NCBI GenBank assembly: GCA_963782445.1
Contig: CAWAJM010000001.1
Span: 3,286,001-3,350,000 of the forward strand
Reading direction: 5' to 3'
From: ZC4RG20 sp963782445
GTDB lineage: Bacteria; Pseudomonadota; Gammaproteobacteria; Steroidobacterales; Rariloculaceae
DNA length: 64,000 bases
Position numbers and translations under genes: made by a program. Positions 33,768 to 43,371 of this stretch are shown here, one piece after another (within the stretch, counting starts at the first letter, position 1; every line of letters begins with the position of its first letter). The notes under the pieces were generated by a model. That model was not told the origin of the DNA. It saw nothing but the letters and a program-made list of their open reading frames with translations, and did not search any database.

Positions 33768-34982
33768 TCACTCTGTGTCGGCTACGATCCTCTCCAGCCG
33801 CGGCCTAAAGACGTTGACAAATAGATTAACCTTGTCTGCAAAGAATTCAGCAATTTCCGCACGGCGGCTAGGATCGAATACGTCTTCGACTGGCTTCCTC
33901 GACAAGATGGTCTGCCGCGGATCGTCCCATGTGAGGTCAATGCCAATCTCTTCATCGATCTCTTGTCGCTGCTCCGATAGCGTCTCGTACGCTCTGTCGG
34001 CAAAGTTGCCTCTGGTAAAGCGCAGATAGACACCGACTCGCTTCGTGCTTTGAGAAAAATACGCGCTGACCCACGACGTCGCGCCCGACGGCGGCATCGG
34101 AAAGTAGATGTTTGTACTCTTCCCGGAGCCAGGGATAGGCTGCGACGCATCATCGAGCGTAAGCGTCGACAGAAACTCCGTCCAGAACTCCCGGTAGAAC
34201 TTCTCCCGATCTGTCGACGCCTCCTCCGCACTAACCCTCGCCTCGGCCTCGGCGACGGTTGCGCCTTCCGGCAACTCGATGACAACACGCTGAAGTTCAA
34301 CGGTTCGTGCAATCACTCTCGGCTGCACAAGCAGCCCCATCTCACTATGGGAGTAGAGCGCGACCTCGACAAGGCCGAAAGTGAACTCGAGACGACCGAC
34401 GCTCTCAAGGAAATTGGCGATGGCCGCCGCCCCCTCCCGGATGCCGTCACCGATGATCAGCAGGAGGAACCGCCCCCGTCGCAACGACTGCTGCACCTCG
34501 TCGACGAATTGCGCCTCGTCGAGATCCGGATACGCCCGTGCCACGAGTTCATAGGGTACGTTGCCTTTCGCTTTGAGACACTTCGAGACCTCGCGCTGCA
34601 GATCTTCGTAATCCCATCTTGAGAGCTCCTTCGCATAATCGAGGATCTGCGCCACCACTTTTCGACGGGCCTCCGGATTTCGCCAGAGTTTTGCCTCAAG
34701 CACAACAAGCCGCCCGGTCTGGGTGATGTACAGAGCGTCGAGGTAACCGACCGGCGTATATAGCTCCTTACAGATTGGTACCAATCCCTCGTACGAGCGA
34801 TCGATTTCCGCTATGGGCAAACACTGCGGATAGTCGAAGGCGAGCCGTTGGATGAACTGCTCGTCATACTCGGCACTGCCGAGAGGCGCTCGGTCGAGTA
34901 CGACGGGTTCACCGTGGCGAATGATAAGTGGCGTTGAGTAAGCGTCTTTTGCCAATTTAGTTATCCCCGGGAGACGGCGCAT
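33768..34982 (-). CDS. PD-(D/E)XK nuclease-like protein with DUF4268 C-terminus
   Basis: 404 residues from ATG 34982 (a GTG at 35036 is possible). Near residues 75-115 is a PD-(D/E)XK core: YTPVGYLDALYIT (Asp) followed by LVVLEAKLWRNPEARRK (E-x-K), and then QILDYAKEL, a typical downstream Q/Y motif. The C-terminal about 120 residues (WVSAYFSQSTKRVGVYLRF, LSEQRQEIDEEIGIDLTWDD) fit DUF4268. Proteins of this kind occur in restriction and defence loci. Stop and next start overlap (GTGA) with the DUF6884 gene, indicating an operon. Confidence 0.75.
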   Translation of the reverse strand: MRRLPGITKLAKDAYSTPLIIRHGEPVVLDRAPLGSAEYDEQFIQRLAFDYPQCLPIAEIDRSYEGLVPICKELYTPVGYLDALYITQTGRLVVLEAKLWRNPEARRKVVAQILDYAKELSRWDYEDLQREVSKCLKAKGNVPYELVARAYPDLDEAQFVDEVQQSLRRGRFLLLIIGDGIREGAAAIANFLESVGRLEFTFGLVEVALYSHSEMGLLVQPRVIARTVELQRVVIELPEGATVAEAEARVSAEEASTDREKFYREFWTEFLSTLTLDDASQPIPGSGKSTNIYFPMPPSGATSWVSAYFSQSTKRVGVYLRFTRGNFADRAYETLSEQRQEIDEEIGIDLTWDDPRQTILSRKPVEDVFDPSRRAEIAEFFADKVNLFVNVFRPRLERIVADTE

Positions 34983-35055
34983 CGACTGCCATGCCAGCGG
35001 TCGCAATGATGTGCCAGCATGCCGCGCTTCCAACACGTTTGATGCCTACGCTCCA

Positions 35056-35739
35056 TCAAGACGGACAGGTCGGCGCTTGTGTTTCGATATGCGCCGCAGC
35101 CAGCTTCCTGATCAAACGAGTCATACCCCTCCTCATGTCCATCGCGCGCGCCCGCGTCACGCCATCTTCGGCTGCTTTCCCTGCATGAACCAAATTTCGG
35201 TTTTCCCGAGCGCGGGTAAGAATCTGCGCCTCACCCGCGTCCATGAGGCCTTCCTCGCAAGCACGCTTTATCAACGCACCGAACGGCTCGTCAAAGTTCC
35301 CCAGCCGCCACGCCAACAAGCCCTCGTAAACCGCCCCCGCCATCAAGGCGAAAGACAGCCAAGCTCCGCTTTCAAACGTCACATCAGACTCTTCGAGGAA
35401 TTCGGAGAGGCGGTCTTTCAGCGACTGGTCATGAACTTGCGGAAAGAACAATCTGAAGTCGCGTATTCCGTAATAGGTCACGACGAGTCTGCAGCTGCCC
35501 GCGCCCAAAATAGATTCAGAGAAAGGCGTGCCGAAATTGACTCTATCGCCCCTGACATCGAAGTGCGTGTCCAGGCAAAGCACTTGATAGCCCGCATCGA
35601 TATTTGGCGGCGGTACGAACTCTGCGTACTCGATAGCGTAGGCGGCTAACGTAGGGACGGTTAAGGAGGTTAAAACCTCATGGCGCCGATCAGCGGCCAC
35701 GAACTGCATCTCGTCAAACCGAAAGAGCGTCGTTCTCAT
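35056..35739 (-). CDS. Uncharacterised island protein, HEPN/DUF4145-like C-terminus
   Basis: 227 residues from ATG 35739, which has a clear GAGGGGA ribosome site. The N-terminal half has no recognised domain. The C-terminal half is helical and ends AQILTRARENRNLVHAGKAAEDG, where R-x4-H-like spacing (RENRNLVH) resembles HEPN-type or DUF4145 proteins; that is suggestive of an RNase but not proof. 19-73 bp upstream of the PD-(D/E)XK gene, same strand. Confidence 0.6.
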   Translation of the reverse strand: MRTTLFRFDEMQFVAADRRHEVLTSLTVPTLAAYAIEYAEFVPPPNIDAGYQVLCLDTHFDVRGDRVNFGTPFSESILGAGSCRLVVTYYGIRDFRLFFPQVHDQSLKDRLSEFLEESDVTFESGAWLSFALMAGAVYEGLLAWRLGNFDEPFGALIKRACEEGLMDAGEAQILTRARENRNLVHAGKAAEDGVTRARAMDMRRGMTRLIRKLAAAHIETQAPTCPS

Positions 35740-35908
35740 CGTTCCCCTCGCCTGCTTCAGGGCAGCCGAAAAACGAAAACCATAGGGCAACTCCGACACG
35801 GCCTGACTAGCGGGGGCACTGTAAGGTGACTGGCCAAACAGGAGCGATCCTTGCGCTCGCCCCAGTACTTCCCGCGCATTTCTTGGCGCAATCTCTGGAC
35901 GAGAACGG

Positions 35909-36628
35909 TCACGACGGTCGCCGGCGCCTATTCCGGGCGAATGCACTGTGACCGTCGTACCGCGGATAATCCCCGTCCTGGACACGTACCAGCGTCCTCA
36001 GATCGGACTCCAATCGGTCTGGCAACAGCGGGCCCCAGATGTTATCGCAATAGGCAACCTGCAGCTTCTTGCCCAGAGCAATGTGCTCATCCCAGAACCA
36101 AGGAGTGTTCTGCTCCCTCTTGATGTTCGCGTACATGGCGCAGTACTTCTCAGTACCCGGGAAGAAGTGGTCTATTAGCCTCCACGCAACCGCCGTATTT
36201 CTGTCCTGGGACTTGCCGATGTACCGAATCTCATCCTCGTCAGCGTCCCCGATCATATACACGCCGTAACAACTCTCCGTCGTCCCCGGAGGAAATAGTC
36301 GAACCTGCATCTGCTCGCGATGAATGATTTGGTTAAACAGCGCCTCGGGCTTTCGTTTGCTTATCCAGCCCTGCCATCGATTCGGATGGTCCAACATCTC
36401 CGGAAGCCAATGCTGGAAGTCGTCTGTATACGGGAACGCAAATTCGTAGAAGCCGGCGACAGGACACCCATCCGTGGTGGCCGCACGAAGCTCATTGACC
36501 AAACTGGAGAACGAAGCCACGTCACACCCCCATATTCCGAATACTCCGAGCTTCTCTGCCCGCCACCGCGGGTTGATTACCGACGGCCAGCCTGAGGGGC
36601 GATTCTGCACACAGGCATGTTGAACCAA
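35909..36628 (-). CDS. GIY-YIG-like nuclease domain protein
   Basis: About 240 residues; start unclear since the frame opens with TTG at 36628 and no internal ATG precedes the conserved part (LGVFGIWGCDVASFSSLV). Residues about 117-155 read CYGVYMIGDADEDEIRYIGKS then AVAWRLIDHF, a GIY-YIG-type core (GVY, YIG, Arg). C-terminal part (WFWDEHIALGKKLQVAYC, DRLESDLRTLV) fits the catalytic Glu region. First gene of the minus-strand nuclease group, divergent from the large helicase. Confidence 0.65.
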   Translation of the reverse strand: MVQHACVQNRPSGWPSVINPRWRAEKLGVFGIWGCDVASFSSLVNELRAATTDGCPVAGFYEFAFPYTDDFQHWLPEMLDHPNRWQGWISKRKPEALFNQIIHREQMQVRLFPPGTTESCYGVYMIGDADEDEIRYIGKSQDRNTAVAWRLIDHFFPGTEKYCAMYANIKREQNTPWFWDEHIALGKKLQVAYCDNIWGPLLPDRLESDLRTLVRVQDGDYPRYDGHSAFARNRRRRPS

Positions 36629-36801
36629 CTACTCCTCGGCCCTGTCTCGCAACATCCGTGAGCGACGACTCCGCGTCGCAACTCACACGTATCGCTCTCG
36701 GGGACCTTCTTGTTGTCGAATGTTATTCTTAGCTTGCGCCACTACAGATCTCGTGGTCATGCAGATGATAGTATAGTCTTGAGCCAGTGTTCGGAAGTGC
36801 T

Positions 36802-39800
36802 ATGCGTCAAGATTCCAACAAGAAGATCCGCCTCGCACCTACCGACCTCAGCAACTTCCTAAGCTGCCGTCACCTGACACGCCTTGACGTTGGAGCGGCG
36901 CGCGGTGAGGCGACGCGCCCCGTAAGGTATGGACCCTTCCTCGAGGAGCTCAAGGCCCGTGGAATTGCGCATGAGAGAGCCTACCTCGCCCATCTTGGGT
37001 CTCAAGGCCTCTCAATAGTAGATTTGAGCGAGAGCGAATCGGGAAATCAGGCGGCCGAGAAGACGGTTGCCGCCATGCGAGCGGGAGCTGACGTAATCTA
37101 TCAAGCTGCGCTCGCGGACGACACCTGGTCCGGCCGCGCCGACTTTTTGATCAAGGTCCCATCGGCGAGCGATCTCGGTCCGTGGTCTTATGAGGTCACG
37201 GACACGAAACTTGCGCGCGACACGACCGCCGGCACGGTCCTGCAGCTATGCGTGTACTCCTACCTCGTCGGGAAACTTCAGGCCAGGTGCCCCAACTACA
37301 TGCATGTCGTGGTGCCCGCCAATGACTTCAAGCCCGTGTCCTTTCGGGCCGATGATTACGCGGCGTACTTTCGCTTACTGGAGCGCGGCATCGCCGACTT
37401 CGTCGCCGGCCCAGACGACGCATACCCGGATCTCGTGGCGCACTGTGAGCTCTGCGCATGGTGGAGCCAGTGCGAAAAGCGCCGGCGAGACGACGACCAC
37501 TTATGCTACGTGGCCGGAATCAAGCAGAGCCAGATTAGGAGCCTTCGGTCTTACGGGATCAACCGGCTCGCCGAACTCGCAAACCTAGATGAATTCCCCG
37601 ATCCCCTTGGACGCTCAAGAGAAAGCTTCGAGCGGCTCCGTGATCAAGCGCGAGTTCAGCTAAAGGGGCGCGAAACAAATGCATCGTATTATGAGCTCTT
37701 GCTCCCATTGGACGTAGATCACGGTCTGGCTCGCCTTCCCGAGCCCACGCCCGACGACATCTTTCTGGATTTCGAGGGCAACCATTTCGCTGAGGACGGC
37801 GTCCAGGAGTACCTGACCGGTTTTATCGCACCCGGCCCCGCCGGCGAGCGCATCTACACGTCGCTCTGGGCTCGCACGCTGGCGGAGGAGCGACAGGCAT
37901 TCGAGCGGTTCATGGATTTTGCGACAGCGACCAGAGAGCGAAACCCGGGAGCGCACATCTATCACTTCGCGCCCTACGAGCCTTCTGCAATGAAGCGACT
38001 GATGGGGCGATTCGCGACCCGCGAAGTACAGCTGGACGAATTGTTGCGAGGGAGCGCCTTCGTCGATCTCCACAGTGTTGTGAAGCACGCATTGCTCGCG
38101 GGCGTCGAGCGCTACTCGATCAAGGACTTGGAGCCTTTCTTTGGGTACGCGAGACAGCAGGATTTGGCCGAGGCGTCAATGAGCCGGCGGATTGTGGAGC
38201 ACGCGATCGAGGCCCAAGACATGGACGAGGTGATCGAGAGGCACTGCCGTATCGTCGAGGACTATAACCGCGAAGACTGCGAATCCGCGGCGCGGCTGCG
38301 CGACTGGCTCGAAGCCCTGCGAACGGACGCCATCGCCGCCGGGCATGACCTGCCTCGGCCGCCTCCCGAAGATGGTAGCGCATCCGAAGAGATCAGCGAT
38401 CTCGACCGGAAGTTGCAGAGGCTTCGGGACGGCCTCTTGGAAGAGGTCCCCGACGATCCGGCCGAGAGATCCCCGGATCAACAGGCACGCTTTGCTTTGG
38501 CCCACATGATGGAGTTTCACCGGCGGGAAGACAAAGCGGGCTGGTGGGAGTACTTTCGCGTTCTCGAACTCGATCAGGAGGAGTACGCCGACGAGCGGCG
38601 CGCTCTGACCGGCACCACATTTGTAGAGGCGCTGAGTGCGACTAAGGCACCGCTTCAGCGCTATACCTTCCCCCCGCAAGAGCTCGACGCGCGCCGAAAC
38701 GACAACGTTTACGACTCGGCCGCCACCAAGGTCGGCAAAGTCGCCGAAGTCAATTACTCGGCGAGAACCATTGATATCAAGAAGTCCCAGGCGGCTGCAG
38801 ATCATCACCCCGCCAGCGTCGTCTTTCATAACCAAGTATCATCCCAGGCCCTACGTGAGTCGTTGATGCGGATGGGCGAATCTGTGCTGGCACAGGGCTT
38901 CAATGCCGAAACGCCCTACCGAGCCGGATTCGAACTGCTAATGCGCCGGCCCTCGCCATTGGTCGAGGCCAATGGCTCACTGCAGCGAAATGGCGAAACT
39001 ACAGTCGAAGCCGCGTGCCGCCTTTCCCTCAACCTCGACGGCCATGTGCTCGCTATTCAGGGGCCACCGGGAACCGGCAAGACTTACACGGGCGCGCACA
39101 TCATTTGCGCGCTGAAGCGACAGGGACTAAAGGTCGGCGTCACGGCCGTCAGCCACAAGGTCGCGGAGCACCTGCTGGAAGGCGCGATGAAAGAGGCTCA
39201 GAACCAGAACCTCGCGCTTCGCTCAGTGCACCGGGAAGACGGCGAGTATTCGGGCGACTGGGGAATCCGATACCAGAAGGACTACGGGCCCATTCGGCGG
39301 GGCCTCGACAATGGAAGTGTCGATGTGCTGGCTGCAACCGCCTGGTGTTGGGTCCGGCCTGAATTCGAGCAGAGCGTCGATGTATTGATCGTCGACGAAG
39401 CCGGTCAAATGTCTCTGAGCAACGTGCTTGCGGCCTCACCGGCCGGCAAGGGTTTGATACTCCTGGGTGATCCACAACAGCTCGAGCAACCGCTGAAAAG
39501 CAGCCACCCCGCAGGCAGTGAAGTGTCGGCGCTCTACCACCTACTGGCCGGCGAGGACACGATGCCCCAGGACAAAGGCCTGTTCTTGGCAGAAACTTAC
39601 CGGCTCCATCCCGACATCGCTCGATTTACTTCAGAGGCATACTACGAGGAGCGACTGCATTCCCTCCCCGGGCTAGAGTGGCAAGCGATCGTCTTACCGC
39701 CAGACAGTACAAATGGACTTTCCGGTTCCGGTTTACGGTTCGTACCCGTACCGCATAGCGGCAATCAGTCGAGGTCCCTCGAGGAAGTCGAAGCGATCGC

Positions 39801-40212
39801 GCACATTGTCGAGGACCTGATGGCCGCCGGGCAGTGGCGCAATGCCGAGAAGGTGGTCTCGCCCCTGACGCCGCAAGACATCCTCATCGTCGCTCCGTAT
39901 AACGCACAGGTCGCGGCCCTCATCGAGACCATGCCTTCGATGAAGGAACGCATCGGTACCGTGGACCGCTTTCAGGGCCAAGAAGCGGCGATCGTCATCT
40001 ACTCAATGACGTCGTCAAGTCCAGAGGATGCCCCTAGAGGCATGGAATTTCTCTATGACCGCCACCGGTTCAACGTTGCGACCTCAAGAGCGAAAGCGCT
40101 CTGCATCCTCGTCGGAAACCCAGCACTCTTCGAGCCCGATTGTCGAACGCCAAGTCAGATGCGGAAAGCTAATGGCTTTTGCAGGTACCTGGAACTCGCG
40201 ACGGTCGTCTAG
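36802..40212 (+). CDS. TM0106-type RecB-like nuclease fused to SF1 (Dna2/UPF1-like) helicase
   Basis: 1136 residues from ATG 36802 (ATG 36787 also possible). N-terminal about 250 residues: RecB-like nuclease with SYEVTDTKLARDT (D-x-K) and LQLCVYSYLVGKL, plus a Cys cluster CELCAWWSQCEKR that may bind Fe-S or zinc. Middle (about 310-530): an RNase H-fold exonuclease-like domain (FLDFEGNHF; YHFAPYEPSAMKRL; YNREDCESAARL). C-terminal about 450: helicase with Walker A QGPPGTGKT near 753, Walker B VLIVDEAGQMS near 860, LLGDPQQLEQP, ETYRLHPDIARF, TVDRFQGQEAAIVIYS and FNVATSRAK. Predicted DNA end-processing enzyme; position in a defence island suggests antiviral use. Confidence 0.88.
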   Translation: MRQDSNKKIRLAPTDLSNFLSCRHLTRLDVGAARGEATRPVRYGPFLEELKARGIAHERAYLAHLGSQGLSIVDLSESESGNQAAEKTVAAMRAGADVIYQAALADDTWSGRADFLIKVPSASDLGPWSYEVTDTKLARDTTAGTVLQLCVYSYLVGKLQARCPNYMHVVVPANDFKPVSFRADDYAAYFRLLERGIADFVAGPDDAYPDLVAHCELCAWWSQCEKRRRDDDHLCYVAGIKQSQIRSLRSYGINRLAELANLDEFPDPLGRSRESFERLRDQARVQLKGRETNASYYELLLPLDVDHGLARLPEPTPDDIFLDFEGNHFAEDGVQEYLTGFIAPGPAGERIYTSLWARTLAEERQAFERFMDFATATRERNPGAHIYHFAPYEPSAMKRLMGRFATREVQLDELLRGSAFVDLHSVVKHALLAGVERYSIKDLEPFFGYARQQDLAEASMSRRIVEHAIEAQDMDEVIERHCRIVEDYNREDCESAARLRDWLEALRTDAIAAGHDLPRPPPEDGSASEEISDLDRKLQRLRDGLLEEVPDDPAERSPDQQARFALAHMMEFHRREDKAGWWEYFRVLELDQEEYADERRALTGTTFVEALSATKAPLQRYTFPPQELDARRNDNVYDSAATKVGKVAEVNYSARTIDIKKSQAAADHHPASVVFHNQVSSQALRESLMRMGESVLAQGFNAETPYRAGFELLMRRPSPLVEANGSLQRNGETTVEAACRLSLNLDGHVLAIQGPPGTGKTYTGAHIICALKRQGLKVGVTAVSHKVAEHLLEGAMKEAQNQNLALRSVHREDGEYSGDWGIRYQKDYGPIRRGLDNGSVDVLAATAWCWVRPEFEQSVDVLIVDEAGQMSLSNVLAASPAGKGLILLGDPQQLEQPLKSSHPAGSEVSALYHLLAGEDTMPQDKGLFLAETYRLHPDIARFTSEAYYEERLHSLPGLEWQAIVLPPDSTNGLSGSGLRFVPVPHSGNQSRSLEEVEAIAHIVEDLMAAGQWRNAEKVVSPLTPQDILIVAPYNAQVAALIETMPSMKERIGTVDRFQGQEAAIVIYSMTSSSPEDAPRGMEFLYDRHRFNVATSRAKALCILVGNPALFEPDCRTPSQMRKANGFCRYLELATVV

Positions 40213-40354
40213 ATGGCCCTTCAGCGCCCGGAGCGAGTCCCCACATTAGGCGGGGGCGTGCAAGGCAGCTCGCGCCAAGAGACCCGTGGCAAGACGAGAC
40301 CTTCCAGGTTCGGCTAACCTTCGCACCTACGCTTTGCTTTGCCCGGAGAAACAT

Positions 40355-40855
40355 GTGACCCCAGACGTAAAATCGCTCACTGACCGTGACCTGCTGGGTC
40401 TCTATGGTCGCTTGATGAGCGAATTGAGAGATCGCGGCATCGTACGATCCTCAAACGGCCCAGGAGCCGATTACGCAGAAGGATTAATTGCGGCCGCGTT
40501 TAACCTGCGCCTGAATACAGCCTCAACGGCCGGGCACGATGGAATTGATGAGAGCGGCAAGCGGTACGAAGTCAAGTGCCGGCGCCTTACCCCGTACAAC
40601 AAATCACGCCAGCTGAGCGCGATTCGCGGACTGGAGAGTCAGCATTTCGATTATTTGGCGGGCGTGCTTTTCGAAAGCGATTTCTCGGTTATGCGTGCCG
40701 CATTAATCCCGTTTGACGTGGTCAAGGAGAACGCAACGTACGTCGCGCGGACAAATAGCTGGAGATTTATCCTTCGCGACAGCGTGTGGGCTCTTAGCGG
40801 TGTTAAAGACATTACCGATCGAGTAAGGAAGGCCCAGAAATGGAACGGGACCTGA
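40355..40855 (+). CDS. DUF6998-like PD-(D/E)XK nuclease
   Basis: 166 residues; the start is placed at GTG 40355, which follows CGGAG at proper spacing, since the ATG 69 bp upstream lacks one. The core is GADYAEGLIAAAFNL near residue 40 (Glu), GHDGIDESGKRYEVKCRRL near 60 (D ... E-x-K) and later FDYLAGVLFESDFSV. This is a small restriction-endonuclease fold. It is 142 bp downstream of the large helicase and in the same direction, so it may be its partner. Confidence 0.75.
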   Translation: MTPDVKSLTDRDLLGLYGRLMSELRDRGIVRSSNGPGADYAEGLIAAAFNLRLNTASTAGHDGIDESGKRYEVKCRRLTPYNKSRQLSAIRGLESQHFDYLAGVLFESDFSVMRAALIPFDVVKENATYVARTNSWRFILRDSVWALSGVKDITDRVRKAQKWNGT

Positions 40856-40964
40856 TGACCGAAGGCGGTCAGCGCCAAGAGCTTCGCCGTGCCGCCTATT
40901 GCCGGCCACGGCTCCCTACTGCTCCAGTCCGTCGCGCGTGTCGCGACGCTCCAGGAGGGCGTGC

Positions 40965-41774
40965 ATGAAAGGCTACACGACCGCACTCCAAGAGCACCTT
41001 GGACACTACGCAACGGCTCGCCTCGGCGTGACTGAACGTGGCCTTTACAACGGCCAGCCATACTCACACATTCTGCCGCCGCCCTTGAAGTACCTTAACC
41101 TGCTCGAGTCTGCACGATCCGAAATCCAAGCCTACCTCGACGCCAATCGGGACATTAAACTCCATCGCTACTTTCATCATTTGAACTCCTCCCAGGCCTT
41201 CGCATTCAACTTCTTCTATCCCTACTTCGCTGCGGCCCCGGACGCCCAGCGCGTGCTGTCGGCCCAATTGGGAGTAGATTCGCCGGTAAGCGCTTGGATA
41301 TTTGAGGCGATCCCAAACGCTCGCGAAGGAACGAACGTCGATGTATTTTGGGCTGCGGACGATGGACCGCGCGTGTTTTGCGAAGTCAAGCTTTCGGAAG
41401 CGGAATTCGGCCAGGCGCCAAGTAACGAGGAGCGCGAACTCAAGCTCGAGACGATCTACAGACCGCGCCTCCGCCAGCTAGTCTCGGACGAGTTGCTAAC
41501 GCCGGGCAGATTCTTTAAGCACTATCAGTTGTTGCGCAACATCTCGCTGTTGGCGGAACGACCCGAAGACCACCTCGTTTTTTTGTTCCCACGTGAAAAC
41601 GAGGCACTAAAGGGCCCCCTCGAGCAGGTATTGAATGAGACGCATGCGGTAGCCCTGAACCGAATACATGTTGTGCACATCGAAGACTGCGTCGACGCGC
41701 TGGAGCGATCAGCAAAATTGTCGCCCGCTCTGCGAGTGCATGCAGCAGCGCTAAGAGAAAAGTACGTCATATAG
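40965..41774 (+). CDS. PGN_0703-like PD-(D/E)XK nuclease
   Basis: 269 residues from ATG 40965, behind AGGAGGGCG. The pattern SSQAFAFNFFYPYFA near residue 70 and then WIFEAIPNAREGTNVDVFW (D) with VFCEVKLSEAEFG (E-x-K) near 140 matches the PGN_0703-like nuclease family. C-terminal helices (RFFKHYQLLRNISLLAE, HLVFLFPRENE) are typical of the family. Located 109 bp after the DUF6998-like gene; no frame problem seen. Family members are uncharacterised and common in genomic islands. Confidence 0.8.
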   Translation: MKGYTTALQEHLGHYATARLGVTERGLYNGQPYSHILPPPLKYLNLLESARSEIQAYLDANRDIKLHRYFHHLNSSQAFAFNFFYPYFAAAPDAQRVLSAQLGVDSPVSAWIFEAIPNAREGTNVDVFWAADDGPRVFCEVKLSEAEFGQAPSNEERELKLETIYRPRLRQLVSDELLTPGRFFKHYQLLRNISLLAERPEDHLVFLFPRENEALKGPLEQVLNETHAVALNRIHVVHIEDCVDALERSAKLSPALRVHAAALREKYVI

Positions 41775-41910
41775 GAAATTTCGGAAAGTTATTGGCGCCT
41801 TAGTCGTTGCGAGCGATGCGGCAGCATCGTGCGCTGCTGAAGAAAACTGGCACTTCGGTACTTCGCATAGCAGTTTTACCGCGCCAATGGCCGAGAGCTG
41901 GAGCAGGACG

Positions 41911-43296
41911 ATGCCCCGATCCCGTGATCTCCTCACGCTGTCGCGCGAAGATCTCTACGAACTTGCCTGGTCGAAGCCAATGACCGAATTGGCTAAGGAC
42001 TTCGGTATTTCCGACGTCGCGCTTGCCAAGCGGTGCCGGAAGCTGGGCGTTCCCGTGCCGGGTCGTGGGTATTGGGCCCGGGTGGCCGCCGGGCAAACAC
42101 CGCGGCAACCCAAATTGAAGCAGCGTAACGAAAAGGCGACCGACCATTCGGCGCTGACATTTGACCCGCCGCCCGAAGACCCGGCGACACCTGTGCCGAC
42201 CACCGAGGCGCCTGAACATACAGCACTTCGAGAAAAGCTGAGGGCGCTGCAGAGCGACCCTAGCCACGATCTTCTGTCGTCGACGCCTGTGATCAAGCGG
42301 ACCGCCGTTCGCCTAAAGCGACCCTGGCGAAGCGAGATCAACTGGAACCGCGGCGAACGCAAAGGACCCGTCTTCTCAACTGACGTTAGCGAGGATCTGG
42401 CGGATCGAGCACTCACGATCGCCGATCACATCATCGCGGGAGCCGCGGAGGTGGGCTGGCCGTTCAAGGCACCTCCAGAGGAGGAACCGCAAACGCGTCG
42501 GTACAGTCCTGCGATGAACCGCGAAGTTTCTCGCCCTGGGTGCCTGTACGTCGAGGGTGAGCCGCTGGAAATCCGGATCGACGAGCGCAAGAAGCGGATC
42601 GATCACGTGCTGACCGAGAGTGAGAAGGCGCGGCAACGCCGTGGCGAATACTTCTACGCTTCACGTTGGGACTACATCCCGTCGGGGGAGATTCGCCTCA
42701 CGGTCACACGCCCCGACTCGCGATACCACTCTCGGACATGGAAGGACGGTGCGAGACGCAAGCTTGAGGACCAGGTCAACCACATTTTGCTGGCGCTCCT
42801 GGATGAAGCCATTCAGATTAAGGCAGACCGCGAAGAACGGCGACTGGCGGAGATTGAACGCCGCAGGGAGGAAAAATTGCGCTGGCAGCAATCCCAACGG
42901 CGGTCGGCGAACGCGAAGCTCGTGCACGAGCTCGAAGCGCAGGCGGGCGCTTGGCGCCGCGCCCGCTTCCTGCGCTCCTACCTAAGAGCGCTGCGGCGAG
43001 CTCTTGGTAATCAGAGCCTTACGGTCAAGCGGCAGGACGAGACGGTCGACTTCTTGGAATGGGCACAGCACTACGTCGATCAGCTCGACCCTCTCTGCCC
43101 GACGCCTCACGACCCAGATCTGAAGGCCGATCAGAATGGGTATTACACGCCGCCTGACGCAAAGGTCGACGCTGCGTTGAGCCGGTTGCTTGGTCAGCAT
43201 TGGGAGAATGCGTTCAAAATCGGAGAGAGCGAGCGGCCGGAGGGGGACGATTCGGCGACAGCGGCTCTCTTCGACGAGTACGATGATGACGACTGA
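41911..43296 (+). CDS. Island HTH protein, unknown function
   Basis: 461 residues from ATG 41911 (GGAGCAGG upstream; ATG 41887 also in frame). Residues about 5-50 form a helix-turn-helix (LTLSREDLYELAWSKPMTEL, DFGISDVALAKRCRKLGVPV, then PGRGYW), a start common to a family found beside integrases and restriction genes. A linker rich in Pro/Glu follows, a middle domain (LYVEGEPLEIRIDERKKR), and a charged coiled coil (KADREERRLAEIERRREEKL). It ends in an acidic tail. Function is unknown; a DNA-binding role is inferred from the HTH. Confidence 0.75.
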   Translation: MPRSRDLLTLSREDLYELAWSKPMTELAKDFGISDVALAKRCRKLGVPVPGRGYWARVAAGQTPRQPKLKQRNEKATDHSALTFDPPPEDPATPVPTTEAPEHTALREKLRALQSDPSHDLLSSTPVIKRTAVRLKRPWRSEINWNRGERKGPVFSTDVSEDLADRALTIADHIIAGAAEVGWPFKAPPEEEPQTRRYSPAMNREVSRPGCLYVEGEPLEIRIDERKKRIDHVLTESEKARQRRGEYFYASRWDYIPSGEIRLTVTRPDSRYHSRTWKDGARRKLEDQVNHILLALLDEAIQIKADREERRLAEIERRREEKLRWQQSQRRSANAKLVHELEAQAGAWRRARFLRSYLRALRRALGNQSLTVKRQDETVDFLEWAQHYVDQLDPLCPTPHDPDLKADQNGYYTPPDAKVDAALSRLLGQHWENAFKIGESERPEGDDSATAALFDEYDDDD

Positions 43297-43371
43297 GCGA
43301 CGGCGTTCGGGTGGGGAAAGCGGAGCCTATGCCCTTGCCCGTTCGTGCCTGCCGCGCCGCACGAACACGGA

